The notes under the pieces are model-generated. The model was not told the origin of the DNA. It saw only the letters and a program-made list of their open reading frames with translations, and did not search any database. A stretch of DNA of 64,000 nucleotides, from positions 1-64,000 of the forward strand of contig CAZNHL010000009.1 in NCBI GenBank assembly GCA_964572965.1. Direction: 5' to 3'. Shown piece after piece: positions 9,745 to 19,371 of this stretch (its first letter is position 1; each line of letters opens with the position of its first letter). Source of the DNA: CAZNHL01 sp964572965 (lineage in GTDB: Bacteria; Bacteroidota; Bacteroidia; Cytophagales; UBA9547). The position numbers and the translations under genes were made by a program.

Positions 9745-10444
9745 TCTTCTCTTGTTCTTTTTTCTGTTTTTCCTGCTCTTCCTTTTCCATTTTTTTGTAA
9801 CCGCCTTTTAACAGGAAAGACCTTTTTGCAGCTTCCATGTTCTGACTAAAGCCTTTAGTTCCCTGTTTAAGGTTTACTATAGTAGTACCGAGGTTATCAG
9901 CAAACACAGTATCCATAAACAATTTTCCTACAGTACCTTTCCCCCTTCTAATATTATGAGTAATTACAGCAAGGTCTGTAGTAATTTTAGCTGCATTGTC
10001 GGTAGTAACCCGAAGCTGGCTCATCAACTGATCCATACTCACCGGTGTTTCAGTAATAATCACATCTCTGTCCTCTATGATTTCAGAGCTGGAACCGGGC
10101 ACAATGTTAATGGCTTTATTACCCATCAGGCCTTCAGAAGATATTAATGCCAGGGCATCTTTTTTAATAAATTTTTTGGTCTCCGAGTTGATCACCATAT
10201 CCACCCTTACAGTAGAATCAGTTACTATTTCTATCTTATCAATAATACCAACACTGATTCCGAGAAAGCGGACGTTATCGCCAACCATCAGGCCACTGAC
10301 ATTTTTAAATATCCCCTGTAACCTGAAAGTATTACTGAAAAGTTGCTGGTGACTGCCTACCATGTATATTCCCAGAACAAACAAAGCAACGGCTGTTGAT
10401 ACAAATACTCCTAAAGTGATTTTATTCTTATTGTCCTTTTTCAT
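9740..10444 (-). CDS. mlaD: MlaD family protein (MCE domain)
   Basis: The substrate-binding subunit of an Mla-type ABC system that moves phospholipids between the inner and outer membranes. One N-terminal membrane helix (about 8-28, ITLGVFVSTAVALFVLGIYMVG) is followed by a single MCE domain (LQGIFKNVSGLMVGDNVRFLGISVGII). The C-terminal region is short and ends in a Lys/Glu-rich tail. At 234 residues it is shorter than many Bacteroidota MCE proteins. It is the last gene of a three-gene minus-strand operon, 14 bases after the ATPase gene. Confidence 0.9.
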   Translation of the reverse strand: MKKDNKNKITLGVFVSTAVALFVLGIYMVGSHQQLFSNTFRLQGIFKNVSGLMVGDNVRFLGISVGIIDKIEIVTDSTVRVDMVINSETKKFIKKDALALISSEGLMGNKAINIVPGSSSEIIEDRDVIITETPVSMDQLMSQLRVTTDNAAKITTDLAVITHNIRRGKGTVGKLFMDTVFADNLGTTIVNLKQGTKGFSQNMEAAKRSFLLKGGYKKMEKEEQEKQKKEQEKK

Positions 10445-10458
10445 AACTGTAAATTTTT

Positions 10459-11220
10459 TTATTCAAAAAATGAACGGATCCATTCGTCATCCGATTTTCT
10501 TACTTCTTCATAAGTACCTTCAGCAACTACAAGACCTTCCTTCAAAACTATTACACGGTTTGCTGTAAGGCGCGCGCACTCAATATCATGTGTGATAATG
10601 ATTGAGGTTGTTTTATACTTTTTTTGCAGATCGAGAATAAGCTTACTTATTTCCTTAGAAGTAATAGGATCAAGACCTGTCGTAGGTTCATCATAAAGCA
10701 TGATTTCCGGTTTCAATATCATCGTTCTTGCCAGACCGACTCTTTTTCTCATACCACCTGAAAGTTCCGAAGGCATTTTGTCGATTGCTTTTTCAAGCCC
10801 TACATTGTCAAGCGCTTCTACCACCAAAGCATCTATTTTCGTTTGTTTTAAACCTGAATCCCTTAAAGGAAACTCCAGATTTTCACGCACAGACATCGAA
10901 TCGTATAAGGCAGCACTCTGAAACAAAAAGCCGACTTTTTTTCTCGCAAGATTAAGTTCTTTTTCTTTGAGTTCAGACATGTTTTTCCCTAAAAGAACGA
11001 CTTCACCCTCGTCGGCTTTCAGGAGCCGGATCATACATTTGATCAAAACCGATTTTCCTGTACCCGATTTTCCCAACACAACAAGGTTTTCTCCTCTGCG
11101 GATACGTAAGCTTACTCCTTTGAGTACATGATGGTCTCCAAAAGACTTTTTGAGACCTTTAATATCAACTACAAATTCTGCATTTGTAATATCATCTATA
11201 TTTTCTGCCTTTTCTTTCAT
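10459..11220 (-). CDS. mlaF: ABC transporter ATP-binding protein, MlaF-like
   Basis: A 253-residue cytoplasmic ATPase of the MCE lipid transporter. Complete nucleotide-binding motifs are present: Walker A GKSGTGKS, signature LSGGMRKRVGLAR, Walker B IMLYDEPTTGLDP and H-loop IIITHD. Gly-Met-Arg-Lys after the signature is typical of the MlaF group. The gene starts 5 bases after the permease stop, so translation is probably coupled. Known MlaFE complexes use ATP hydrolysis to drive lipid movement, but the direction here cannot be told from sequence. Confidence 0.93.
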   Translation of the reverse strand: MKEKAENIDDITNAEFVVDIKGLKKSFGDHHVLKGVSLRIRRGENLVVLGKSGTGKSVLIKCMIRLLKADEGEVVLLGKNMSELKEKELNLARKKVGFLFQSAALYDSMSVRENLEFPLRDSGLKQTKIDALVVEALDNVGLEKAIDKMPSELSGGMRKRVGLARTMILKPEIMLYDEPTTGLDPITSKEISKLILDLQKKYKTTSIIITHDIECARLTANRVIVLKEGLVVAEGTYEEVRKSDDEWIRSFFE

Positions 11221-11225
11221 AAGGC

Positions 11226-12026
11226 TTACATAAAAAAGCTTGTTACCTGAACGGCAATCATATCAATAATAAAAATGGCTAAGGAAGCTTCTACTACAGC
11301 CGAATTTGCTGCTTTTCCTACACCTGCAGTACCCTCATTTGATGTATAGCCTTTGAAACACGAAATCAGACCTATAGCCAGCCCGAAGAATATTGATTTA
11401 CAGAACGCGGGAATAATATCAATAAAATGCAGGCTCGCGAATACTTGTCCGAAAAACAGCCTCATGCTCACCTCCGACTTTATATTGACCCCGACATAAG
11501 ACCCTATAAAACCAATTGCATCTGAAAAAATCACCAGAAGCGGAATCATCAATGTTGTGGCTACTATACGAGTTACAACTACATAATTGAAGGGATTGAT
11601 TCCTGAAGCCTCCATGGCATCTATCTGTTCTGTTACTTTCATAGAAGATAGCTCTGCACCAATGCCCGACCCTGTTTTCCCCGCACAAATAACTGCCGTA
11701 ATTACCGGTGCAATTTCACGTACAATTGAAATGGAAACCATGGCAGGCAACCAGGATTCTGCACCAAACTGTGCTAATGTGGGTTGAGACTGAAGCGTAA
11801 GCACAAGCCCCATGATAAATGCTGTAATTCCCACTAAAGGCAGCGATTTATAACCCAGCAGATAACACTGCTTTAAAAGCTCGTTCAACTCGTAAGGAGG
11901 CTGAACCAACTGGCTGAAAAAACGACCGGTAAACCTTGTCAGTAAAGTTATTTCTTCAAAAAAACGCCTGATGGCAGAGCTTTCTTCGAAAACTTCGTTC
12001 TCTTCAACTGAATTCTCTTTTTCCAT
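11226..12026 (-). CDS. mlaE: MlaE family ABC permease
   Basis: A 266-residue integral membrane protein with five or so hydrophobic segments. It carries the MlaE/Ttg2B hallmark region LPAMVSISIVREIAPVITAVICAGKTGSGIGAELSSMKVTEQIDAMEASG, abbreviated here as REIAPV, then GSGIGAELSSMKVTEQIDA. It is the first gene of the E-F-D operon. There is an N-terminal acidic extension of about 20 residues. The MlaB and MlaC partners of the proteobacterial system are absent nearby, as is usual in Bacteroidota. Confidence 0.93.
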   Translation of the reverse strand: MEKENSVEENEVFEESSAIRRFFEEITLLTRFTGRFFSQLVQPPYELNELLKQCYLLGYKSLPLVGITAFIMGLVLTLQSQPTLAQFGAESWLPAMVSISIVREIAPVITAVICAGKTGSGIGAELSSMKVTEQIDAMEASGINPFNYVVVTRIVATTLMIPLLVIFSDAIGFIGSYVGVNIKSEVSMRLFFGQVFASLHFIDIIPAFCKSIFFGLAIGLISCFKGYTSNEGTAGVGKAANSAVVEASLAIFIIDMIAVQVTSFFM

Positions 12027-12223
12027 TTATGTAATCAAAAAATGTTTAAAATTGCTTTGTCAGGATTCTAAACCGATCTTTTATTCTTTATTTACCTATT
12101 TTCCACGAGAAATCAAAATAAAGTCGGTTTTATAGATGATAAGCCGCTGTTTTTAAATTAATCCAAATACTTTACAGGCATTATTTAAAATCATACCTTT
12201 TGAGAATAATTCAGTGTATTAAA

Positions 12224-13468
12224 ATGCCGCTACTTAATACAAAAGTTCAGATAGTCTTTTTTTTCATACTGCTTTCTGCTGCACTGCTTTTCAGGTCAGA
12301 AATTGAAAAAACACATTATTGTACTCCCGACTCAAAATATTATCTTGAAGTATCAGACAACATTTTAAAAGGACTTGGTCCTGTAGGTCCTCCTGTATTT
12401 GGATATGACAGCAGCGCAAAAGCTGTTGTCACTTTCCGGCAAAAAACACAATTCGGCAATCCGGATACCTACGATAAACAATACTTTGCCATCTGGCCAT
12501 TAGGGTATCCTTTGGCAATTGTAGCTGTTGCTTCTGTTACTAACCTCTCTCCTCTCTGGGCTTCTAAAGTTTTAAATATTCTGTTACTTGCTGTCAGTTT
12601 TTACCTTTTATGGATATTACTGGATTCCCATGCACTCTTGTCTGTTTTTTATTTTGGGAGTTATACTATGCTGGAAATCTGTTCTTACACTTGGTCAGAG
12701 AACTTATATCTTCCCTTGTTTCTGCTTTTTCTTCTTTCAATTAAAAAAATCCATAAGAGCAATAGCTTCTCGGTAAGGTGGATATTTCTATTCACTCTTT
12801 CTTTATCAGGAATGTGTCTTGCCAGATACGCCTCTGCCGTCTATTTTATTGTAGGAGGAATTATCCTGCTTTATTACTTCTATAAATCTGAAAAAAGTAA
12901 GTCCATTGCAATTGCTCTGGGTTTGTTTTTCAGTAGTCTGATTTTCATAAGTTACTTATATATAAACTATTTAAAAACCGGCTATATAACAGGCATGCAA
13001 AGAACCGATATCCAGGAATTAAGTTTCTGGCAGCTAGTTCAACTGTTCTGGCTAGGTATGTTTAACCAGTTACATATTATAAAACAGTTCAGGTTCAACG
13101 GCAATGCTGATTTTATACTATATCTCCTTTTAACAATTATCCAGATTGCTGTGATATTTTTTATTATTTATCAGCTACGCAAAAAACAATATCAGTTGCG
13201 ATTTGATACACTTGCCCGCTTACTGCTTTTAAACAGTTCTGTCTATTTAGTTTTTATTACTTACCTCACATTTAATTCTACCATAGACCCTTTCGATTAT
13301 CGCACCCTGCTCCCTTTTACATTTCCACTAATAATCGCTCTGCTTTTTACACTGGAAAAAGAACTCCGGAAAAAGCATCAAATGATGCTAATGCTGATTA
13401 TTCAGGGGTTTTTCCTCTTTTCATTAATCATGAATTTACCAAAACATTATTTGCTGAGCCTGCTTTAA
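12224..13468 (+). CDS. Polytopic membrane protein, GT-C glycosyltransferase-like
   Basis: About 414 residues, with roughly ten hydrophobic helices. An early acidic loop contains DSKYYLEVSDNIL, reminiscent of the first extracytoplasmic loop of ArnT/Pmt-type (GT-C) glycosyltransferases, where an Asp is catalytic. That resemblance is the only functional clue. The ATG at 12224 is chosen over an upstream TTG at 12200, because a TACCTTTTG promoter-like box (12194-12202) would overlap the earlier start. The stop codon is 36 bases before the pbpC ATG, so the two may be co-transcribed. Confidence 0.75.
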   Translation: MPLLNTKVQIVFFFILLSAALLFRSEIEKTHYCTPDSKYYLEVSDNILKGLGPVGPPVFGYDSSAKAVVTFRQKTQFGNPDTYDKQYFAIWPLGYPLAIVAVASVTNLSPLWASKVLNILLLAVSFYLLWILLDSHALLSVFYFGSYTMLEICSYTWSENLYLPLFLLFLLSIKKIHKSNSFSVRWIFLFTLSLSGMCLARYASAVYFIVGGIILLYYFYKSEKSKSIAIALGLFFSSLIFISYLYINYLKTGYITGMQRTDIQELSFWQLVQLFWLGMFNQLHIIKQFRFNGNADFILYLLLTIIQIAVIFFIIYQLRKKQYQLRFDTLARLLLLNSSVYLVFITYLTFNSTIDPFDYRTLLPFTFPLIIALLFTLEKELRKKHQMMLMLIIQGFFLFSLIMNLPKHYLLSLL

Positions 13469-13504
13469 TGCAAATTTGAATTGGGTATATCTTACTTTCG
13501 TAGC

Positions 13505-15895
13505 ATGATCCGGAATTCCCTGCAAAAATTATTCGTACGTATCAGCCCAAAGCAAAAATGGAGTATCGCTGTTTTACTCGGATTTATTACCTGGTATACT
13601 TTTTTCCTGCTGCCTAAACCCCTATTCAAAGATCCAAACTGTACTATTCTTGAAGATAAAAACGGGCGGCTTTTAGCAGCTTCGATTGCCAAAGACGGCC
13701 AATGGCGTTTCCCGCTTATTGACACTGTTCCTCAAAAATTTGAAACCTGCCTTCTCTATTTTGAAGATCAGTACTTCTATAAACACCCCGGCGTAAACCC
13801 AGTTTCAATGGGTCGCGCATTGATTCAAAATGTCAGTCAAAGAAAAAAAATAAGTGGAGGAAGTACTATTACTATGCAGGTGGTCAGACTGGCAAGAAAA
13901 GGGCAGAGCAGAAATATTTATGAAAAATTAATTGAGACAATCTGGGCTACGAGAGTAGAACTGGCTTATTCTAAAAAAGATATTCTACGCCAATATTGTA
14001 CATATGCACCTTTCGGCAGCAATGTGGTTGGCCTGGAAGCCGCATCATGGCGTTATTTCGGAAGAAAACCAGCCACACTTTCATGGGCCGAATCTGCTTT
14101 ACTGGCAGTTCTGCCAAACTCTCCTTCATTAATTTATCCGGGTAAAAACCAGGAAATACTTCTGAAAAAACGCAACAGGCTACTAAAAAAACTAAAGGAC
14201 AATCAAATCATTGATGCACTAACCTATTCTCTTGCAGTAATCGAAAAAATACCCGGCAGCCCTCATTCTCTTCCGCAGTATGCTCCTCATTTACTTTCAA
14301 GAGCAAGAAGTGAGGGTTTCGAAGGACAAAGAATAGTTTCAACCCTCAATGTTCACCTGCAGCAACGGGCCGACGAGCTTATTAATCGTTACCATGAATT
14401 TTTAAAAGACAACGGAGTTTTTAATGCCTGTGCAATTATTCTTGATATAAAAACAGGAAAGACCTTGGCATACATCGGCAACACACGGGTTAAAGAAAAA
14501 GAGCATGGTGGTTATGTAGACATCACAACAGCACAAAGAAGCTACGGGAGTTTATTAAAGCCTTTTCTTTACGCCTCGGCATTGGATGCCGGCCTGATAA
14601 CTCCCCAAATGTTGTTAGCCGATTATCCGGTGATGATTAATGGTTATAATCCACAAAATTTCTTCGGAACATTTGATGGCGCTGTACCTGCAAACTTTGC
14701 ATTGTCCCGATCTCTCAATGTACCTTTTGTAAGGCTACTCCAGAATTACGGTAATGAAAAGTTTCTTTATAAAATTCAGAAAGCAGGTCTGGTATCTCTT
14801 AACAAATCTGCCCATCATTATGGCTTAAGTATTATTCTTGGAGGCGGGGAATCCAACCTCTGGGAAATGACCGGGGCTTATGCTTCTATGGCACGCTGCC
14901 TGAATAACCGCTCGGAATGGATCGGAAATTATGATTATAAAGACTTTCATCCTCCGGTATATATTGCTACTGATACTGCCAAAACATATACTCCTGATCT
15001 GAAAACCGAAGCAATTATCTCTTATGCTTCTTTATGGACTACCATGAAAGCCTTGCTCGATGTTAAACGGCCCGGGCTTGAAACCAATTGGATGGAGTTT
15101 GGTTCTGCTAATCATATTTCATGGAAAACAGGTACAAGTTTTGGATTCAGAGATGCCTGGTCTATCGGAGTTACCGGAAACTATGCAGTTGGTGTCTGGG
15201 TTGGTAATGCTGATGGTGAAGGCCGGGCCGGATTAACCGGAGTGTCCACTGCTGCGCCAATCATGTTTGAGCTGTTTGGGCTTTTACCTAAAAGTTCCTG
15301 GTTTAAAGAACCTGTCGACGGCATGGCACAAATGATTATTTGCAGACAAAGCGGAATGAGAGCAACATCACTCTGTCAGCCTGTTGATACCCTCCCTATT
15401 CCCAAAACTTGTTTAATTGCTCCCTCCTGCTCTTACCATCAATTAATTCATCTTGATAAAAACCAATTACTACGTGTTACCGGCCAGTGTGAATCTGTAA
15501 ATAATATGGACCATAAAAGCTGGTTTGTGCTGCCTGCTGTTATGGAATATTATTACAAAAAGAATAATCCGACTTATTTAAGCCTGCCTCCATACCGCTC
15601 AGACTGTGCCTTGACGGCAGAACAGCGGAATATGGACTTCATTTATCCCAAAAACAACACAAAACTTTACATCCCGAAAGAGCTGGACGGCAACATTGGC
15701 AAAACTGTTTTTGAAGTGGCGCACAGAAAACCTCAAACAAAGGTTTACTGGCATTTAGACGATAGCTATATTGGTGTTACACAGCACTTTCACCAAATTC
15801 CGCTAAGCCCGGAAACAGGTAAACACCGCCTTTCTATAGTAGATGAAAATGGTGAAGCTCAGCAGGTATTTTTTGAGATAATCAGTAATAATTAA
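13505..15895 (+). CDS. pbpC: Penicillin-binding protein 1C
   Basis: A bifunctional peptidoglycan glycosyltransferase/transpeptidase of about 796 residues. Order: one N-terminal membrane helix, a GT51 domain (catalytic Glu in YFEDQYFYKHPGVN; KISGGSTITMQVVRL), a transpeptidase domain with SLLK (catalytic Ser), SLN and KTG motifs, and a C-terminal PBP1C-specific (biPBP_C-like) domain of about 190 residues. The ATG at 13505 is preferred to a TTG at 13481. Bacterial A2M genes are commonly adjacent to pbpC. Here the A2M gene lies upstream on the same strand, separated by yiaA, a methyltransferase, the mla operon and a membrane protein. Confidence 0.95.
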   Translation: MIRNSLQKLFVRISPKQKWSIAVLLGFITWYTFFLLPKPLFKDPNCTILEDKNGRLLAASIAKDGQWRFPLIDTVPQKFETCLLYFEDQYFYKHPGVNPVSMGRALIQNVSQRKKISGGSTITMQVVRLARKGQSRNIYEKLIETIWATRVELAYSKKDILRQYCTYAPFGSNVVGLEAASWRYFGRKPATLSWAESALLAVLPNSPSLIYPGKNQEILLKKRNRLLKKLKDNQIIDALTYSLAVIEKIPGSPHSLPQYAPHLLSRARSEGFEGQRIVSTLNVHLQQRADELINRYHEFLKDNGVFNACAIILDIKTGKTLAYIGNTRVKEKEHGGYVDITTAQRSYGSLLKPFLYASALDAGLITPQMLLADYPVMINGYNPQNFFGTFDGAVPANFALSRSLNVPFVRLLQNYGNEKFLYKIQKAGLVSLNKSAHHYGLSIILGGGESNLWEMTGAYASMARCLNNRSEWIGNYDYKDFHPPVYIATDTAKTYTPDLKTEAIISYASLWTTMKALLDVKRPGLETNWMEFGSANHISWKTGTSFGFRDAWSIGVTGNYAVGVWVGNADGEGRAGLTGVSTAAPIMFELFGLLPKSSWFKEPVDGMAQMIICRQSGMRATSLCQPVDTLPIPKTCLIAPSCSYHQLIHLDKNQLLRVTGQCESVNNMDHKSWFVLPAVMEYYYKKNNPTYLSLPPYRSDCALTAEQRNMDFIYPKNNTKLYIPKELDGNIGKTVFEVAHRKPQTKVYWHLDDSYIGVTQHFHQIPLSPETGKHRLSIVDENGEAQQVFFEIISNN

Positions 15896-15951
15896 ACTAT
15901 TATGTCCTAAATATTACATCAACTTTACTAAAAGACAAATATTTCTTATCA

Positions 15952-15974
15952 TTGTTATAAAGCCTCTATAACAA
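15952..15974. repeat. Short inverted repeat upstream of the deacetylase-like gene
   Basis: TTGTTATA (15952-15959) and TATAACAA (15967-15974) flank a 7-bp spacer, ending 12 bases before the TTG start of the next gene. It could be an operator or a leader hairpin. Nothing else supports a role. Confidence 0.4.
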
Positions 15975-15986
15975 CCGTAAAAGCCC

Positions 15987-17312
15987 TTGGGAACCTATAA
16001 AGCCGATATCGTCCTTGTATATACTCCTGAATTAACTCCAAGAATAAAGTATATTTTCGATTTAATTTTCCAGGATATTCTTAAAAAAGAGGTTGCATTA
16101 ACAACCTCACCAGAAGACTTTCAGGATTTTCCGGGAGTCAAATTTTCATATGGGCAACAGCCTGTCAGCAACAACTTACACTTCCAGTCCTCTTTGCTTT
16201 TGTACGAAACCAATATTCGCCCGCAAGAAATCAGAGTAGTAGATTATCAGGGTACAAAATCATTTTTTGAGGTTTCAGGCGGAGAATTACCTTTCGATCC
16301 ATTTTCCGCAGCTTTTTATCTTGTAACTAGATATGAAGAATACCTGCCAGGCCGAAGAGACAGACATAAAAGATTCAGAGCAGATGACAGTGTAGCTTTT
16401 AAAAAGCATTTTCTTTTAAAGCCAGTTGTAAACCAATATGCCCTCCTTCTCAAAAATTTAATTCTCAGGGAATACCCCGAAACATATTTCCCTCATATTC
16501 CTTATACATTTACACCTACTTTAGATATTGATAATGCTTATGCATTTAAGTATAAAGGTGCTTTAAGAGCCAGTATGGCTCTGGCCAAGCATTTCATTTT
16601 TTTCAATTTCGGAGAACTTAAAGCCAGAATCAAAGTTTATTCCGGACTTGAAAGTGACCCTTATGATTCTTATGACAAACAATTCAATTTACACGAACGC
16701 TATAAAGTAAAACCTATTTATTTCTTCTTATTAGGTAATTACAGTCAATATGACCGTAACCTGTCTCATAATAATGAAGCAATGGTTAACCTGATAAAAC
16801 GTGTAAAAGAAAAAGCTGAAGTTGGTATTCATCCTTCATATGCTTCAAATAAATCTGTTTTTCAGTTAGGCATTGAAAAGGAAAGGCTTGAAGAAACAAT
16901 TGGGGAAACTGTGACTAAGTCCAGGCAACATTACCTGATGCTCTCTTTTCCTGAGACTTATGAAAACCTGATCAAAATCGGGATTACTGATGATTACACA
17001 ATGGGGTATGCCAGCCAGATCGGGTTTCGTGCAAGTATATGCTGTCCTTTCTTTTTTTACAATTTGGTTGAAGAAAAACAAACAACCTTACGCGTCCATC
17101 CATTCGTTGCAATGGACACGACCTTCAAACATTACATGAAGATACGTTCTTCTGAAATCTGTAAAACATTGAATCCAATATTTGAAGAAGTAAAAAAAAT
17201 TGGCGGGAATGTCACTATTCTCTTTCATAATGAATCAATTAGCGGAAAGAAGCGTCCTTGGAAACGTTGGACTGATATTTATGAAGAGGTATTAAGATTA
17301 GCTACACGTTAA
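15987..17312 (+). CDS. Polysaccharide-deacetylase-like protein
   Basis: A 441-residue protein with the arrangement seen in Bacteroidota proteins that join an N-terminal alpha/beta domain to a NodB-like carbohydrate esterase fold. TPTLDIDNAYAFKYKG carries the DxD of the first deacetylase motif, VGIHPSYASNKS contains the HPS-type metal-binding motif, and later FHNES may correspond to the catalytic His region. The likely substrate is an N-acetylated polysaccharide or peptidoglycan, which is an inference. No ATG is available near the 5' end, so the TTG at 15987 is used. It has no signal peptide. Confidence 0.75.
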   Translation: MGTYKADIVLVYTPELTPRIKYIFDLIFQDILKKEVALTTSPEDFQDFPGVKFSYGQQPVSNNLHFQSSLLLYETNIRPQEIRVVDYQGTKSFFEVSGGELPFDPFSAAFYLVTRYEEYLPGRRDRHKRFRADDSVAFKKHFLLKPVVNQYALLLKNLILREYPETYFPHIPYTFTPTLDIDNAYAFKYKGALRASMALAKHFIFFNFGELKARIKVYSGLESDPYDSYDKQFNLHERYKVKPIYFFLLGNYSQYDRNLSHNNEAMVNLIKRVKEKAEVGIHPSYASNKSVFQLGIEKERLEETIGETVTKSRQHYLMLSFPETYENLIKIGITDDYTMGYASQIGFRASICCPFFFYNLVEEKQTTLRVHPFVAMDTTFKHYMKIRSSEICKTLNPIFEEVKKIGGNVTILFHNESISGKKRPWKRWTDIYEEVLRLATR

Positions 17313-17419
17313 TACCGGTCTGAAAATTTAACAAAAGAAAAAAGGATTATAAGCAACTTAACGGCGGTTAGCGTGGTTATTAATCATATATTGCGACTAC
17401 TATTACTATCGTCTTTTAT

Positions 17420-17860
17420 ATGTTTGAGTTGCTGGCAAAATATTTCTCGATTATCCTCTCAAGTTCCCTAAAGTTCTTTTTGGGTCCTATTGCAGGGAGT
17501 GCATTTAACCTTTCATTTTGGGAAACGGCTATATGCACGGCGGTAGGTATGATGGCTTCAGTAATTCTCTTTGCCATTTTAGGCCACAAAATAAAGGTCT
17601 GGCAAGAAAAGAATTTTCCAAGAAAGAAAACCCTCTTCACTTCTAAAAACAGAAGAATCGTAAGCGTTTGGCAAAAATTCGGTTTAGCCGGAGTTGCATT
17701 TCTTACTCCTGTTTTACTTACTCCAATTGGCGGAACAATTATTGCCACAGCCTTTGGCGAACACACCAGGCGTATTGTCCTTTTTATGCTTCCAAGTGCA
17801 ATCGGATGGGCTATTGTAGCTACTGCACTAATAGATGAAATTCAAGCTTTGATTCACTAA
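17420..17860 (+). CDS. Small multipass membrane protein
   Basis: A 146-residue protein with about four hydrophobic segments. They are separated by a basic cytoplasmic loop (KIKVWQEKNFPRKKTLFTSKNRR). The segment FGLAGVAFLTPVLLTPIGGTIIATAFG has the Pro/Gly-rich re-entrant look of SNARE-associated/DedA and small-multidrug-export-like proteins, but I cannot place it firmly. It overlaps the convergent arginase-like gene by 4 bases. Confidence 0.7.
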   Translation: MFELLAKYFSIILSSSLKFFLGPIAGSAFNLSFWETAICTAVGMMASVILFAILGHKIKVWQEKNFPRKKTLFTSKNRRIVSVWQKFGLAGVAFLTPVLLTPIGGTIIATAFGEHTRRIVLFMLPSAIGWAIVATALIDEIQALIH

Positions 17861-19017
17861 ATCAGTTTTGCATGTACGTTAATCCATCTATTAGGCAACT
17901 CCCCGTTTGTTGCTGTTAAGTAATCTGAATAACTGCAAGGCACAACAGAGTTAACCGCATAACGGTGTTTTAGATCCGGATAAGGGACTTCCATCCACCA
18001 TTTTTCAGAACGTGTACTTTTATAGAAAATAAGTTTATGGGGCTCTTGTTCCAAACTCACAGTGTACTTTGTGTAATGGTCACTTTCAAAATTGGTCTCA
18101 TTATGACGGTTATAAAAACCCTCAACCAGATACCACACCATCGTGGCAATTACCGAAGCTGTTTGCTCTCTGAAATCCAATTCAGGATTATACCCATAGA
18201 AACCTGCCGAAGTCAGTTTTTCGTTAATTCCTGCATACCAGCAAACCTGGCAGGCCTCTTCGCCTGTTAAACCAAACGGAAGTGCTAAAGTATTGGCCGG
18301 CGCATCCTGCATTTTAATAGCAGAAATATCAAAGCTGAGCATGTCAGCCTGGCGGATAACCGGTTCAATTTCTTCCATGTTATCGCGAATCTGCCCTAAT
18401 CGATAGTGTTCAAAATAGAATTTTTCAAGAACCGTTAACGCTTCCGGTTCATTCAGGTATGACTGATAAGCCAGGTTCGTAAAATTAAAAAGATAGTTAG
18501 GTTCATGAATTAACACCTGATGAACATGACGCAAATGCATAGGAGCATCTTCCTTCGCATCCATATCTATAATAGCATCTACATTCAGGACATTGATCAG
18601 TTTTTCAAAAGACTCATAGGATAAATACTGTCCATAAGCCATATCGTGGCTGCTTCCCAGTAAAATGGGAAAAGTCTTTTCTTTCATTAATACCTCACAA
18701 ACTTCTTTCAGACGCAGGTAAGAATCTTCCAGTTTTACACCACAGCGTAAGTCACCCAAATCAACAATCTTATAACCCGATGATCCTTTCTTCAGCTTAT
18801 ACAGCTTTTCTCTGATGGCATCGGCAGCATTTGCCACTCCTGTGTGGTTAGGCTGTCCACGATCTTCAACTAAGCCAATAATTGCAAAATCAGCCTCCTT
18901 CCAATCTGGAAATGATGCCTGATGTAAGCTGATATGGTTTACCCATGCGTTTACGTCATTCGTAGCAGTAATTGTAAGTTCAGGGTTAATGGTGTCGAAA
19001 AAGATTTTCAGTTCCAT
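17857..19017 (-). CDS. Arginase/formimidoylglutamase-fold protein with altered metal site
   Basis: A 386-residue ureohydrolase-fold protein. The three metal motifs can be located but two are changed. FPILLGSSHDMAYG keeps the His of the first. The usual DAHxD reads DAKED, losing a His to Lys. The usual SxDxDxxDPxxAP reads SFDISAIKMQDAPA, replacing the second Asp with Ser. Related Bacteroidota proteins are commonly labelled formimidoylglutamase, but with these substitutions a two-Mn hydrolase mechanism is doubtful. There is a C-terminal extension of about 80 residues. No hut genes are nearby. Confidence 0.85.
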   Translation of the reverse strand: MELKIFFDTINPELTITATNDVNAWVNHISLHQASFPDWKEADFAIIGLVEDRGQPNHTGVANAADAIREKLYKLKKGSSGYKIVDLGDLRCGVKLEDSYLRLKEVCEVLMKEKTFPILLGSSHDMAYGQYLSYESFEKLINVLNVDAIIDMDAKEDAPMHLRHVHQVLIHEPNYLFNFTNLAYQSYLNEPEALTVLEKFYFEHYRLGQIRDNMEEIEPVIRQADMLSFDISAIKMQDAPANTLALPFGLTGEEACQVCWYAGINEKLTSAGFYGYNPELDFREQTASVIATMVWYLVEGFYNRHNETNFESDHYTKYTVSLEQEPHKLIFYKSTRSEKWWMEVPYPDLKHRYAVNSVVPCSYSDYLTATNGELPNRWINVHAKLI

Positions 19018-19156
19018 GAGGAGGTCTAATGTAATTGTAAGTTAAATATGAAAAAGAAGCTTCTGAAATCCTAAATTTTCGTAATAAACTACATTCACAA
19101 GTACAATCCCGGATAAAATTTAATTGATTATCGGTTTGGTTGAACCTTCTTTTGAT

Positions 19157-19212
19157 AAACCTTACAGGTTTTAGCTATTGAGATTAGAATCTTTTAAACC
19201 CCTGCAGGTTTT
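19157..19212. repeat. Two copies of an AAACC...GGTTTT short palindrome
   Basis: AAACCTTACAGGTTTT (19157-19172) and AAACCCCTGCAGGTTTT (19196-19212) lie in the 418-bp gap between two genes. The first shares AACCTTACAGGTT exactly, in reverse orientation, with the inverted repeat at 35882-35918, so this is probably a dispersed intergenic element. Confidence 0.6.
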
Positions 19213-19337
19213 ACTAAGCGGATAGGCATAAAATTTATTACTTTTTTAAAAAAAATCAGGGAAAATGTGAAATTATATTTTGATTATGAGACAGTTACGA
19301 AAAAAGTTCTTTTTTTATCTCTTTTTTTCTCAAAAAG

Positions 19338-19365
19338 TGAAACATTAATCCGACGACCTCGTATA
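19338..19365 (+). promoter_or_regulatory. ECF-sigma-like promoter
   Basis: TGAAAC (19338-19343), a 16-bp spacer, then CGTATA (19360-19365), which resembles promoters read by extracytoplasmic-function sigma factors. The only thing downstream before the terminator is a 75-base non-coding stretch. Confidence 0.45.
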
Positions 19366-19371
19366 AGAGTG

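Noticed and set aside
13481..13504. TTG start for pbpC
   Set aside because: The in-frame ATG at 13505 is a normal start and the eight extra residues add nothing.
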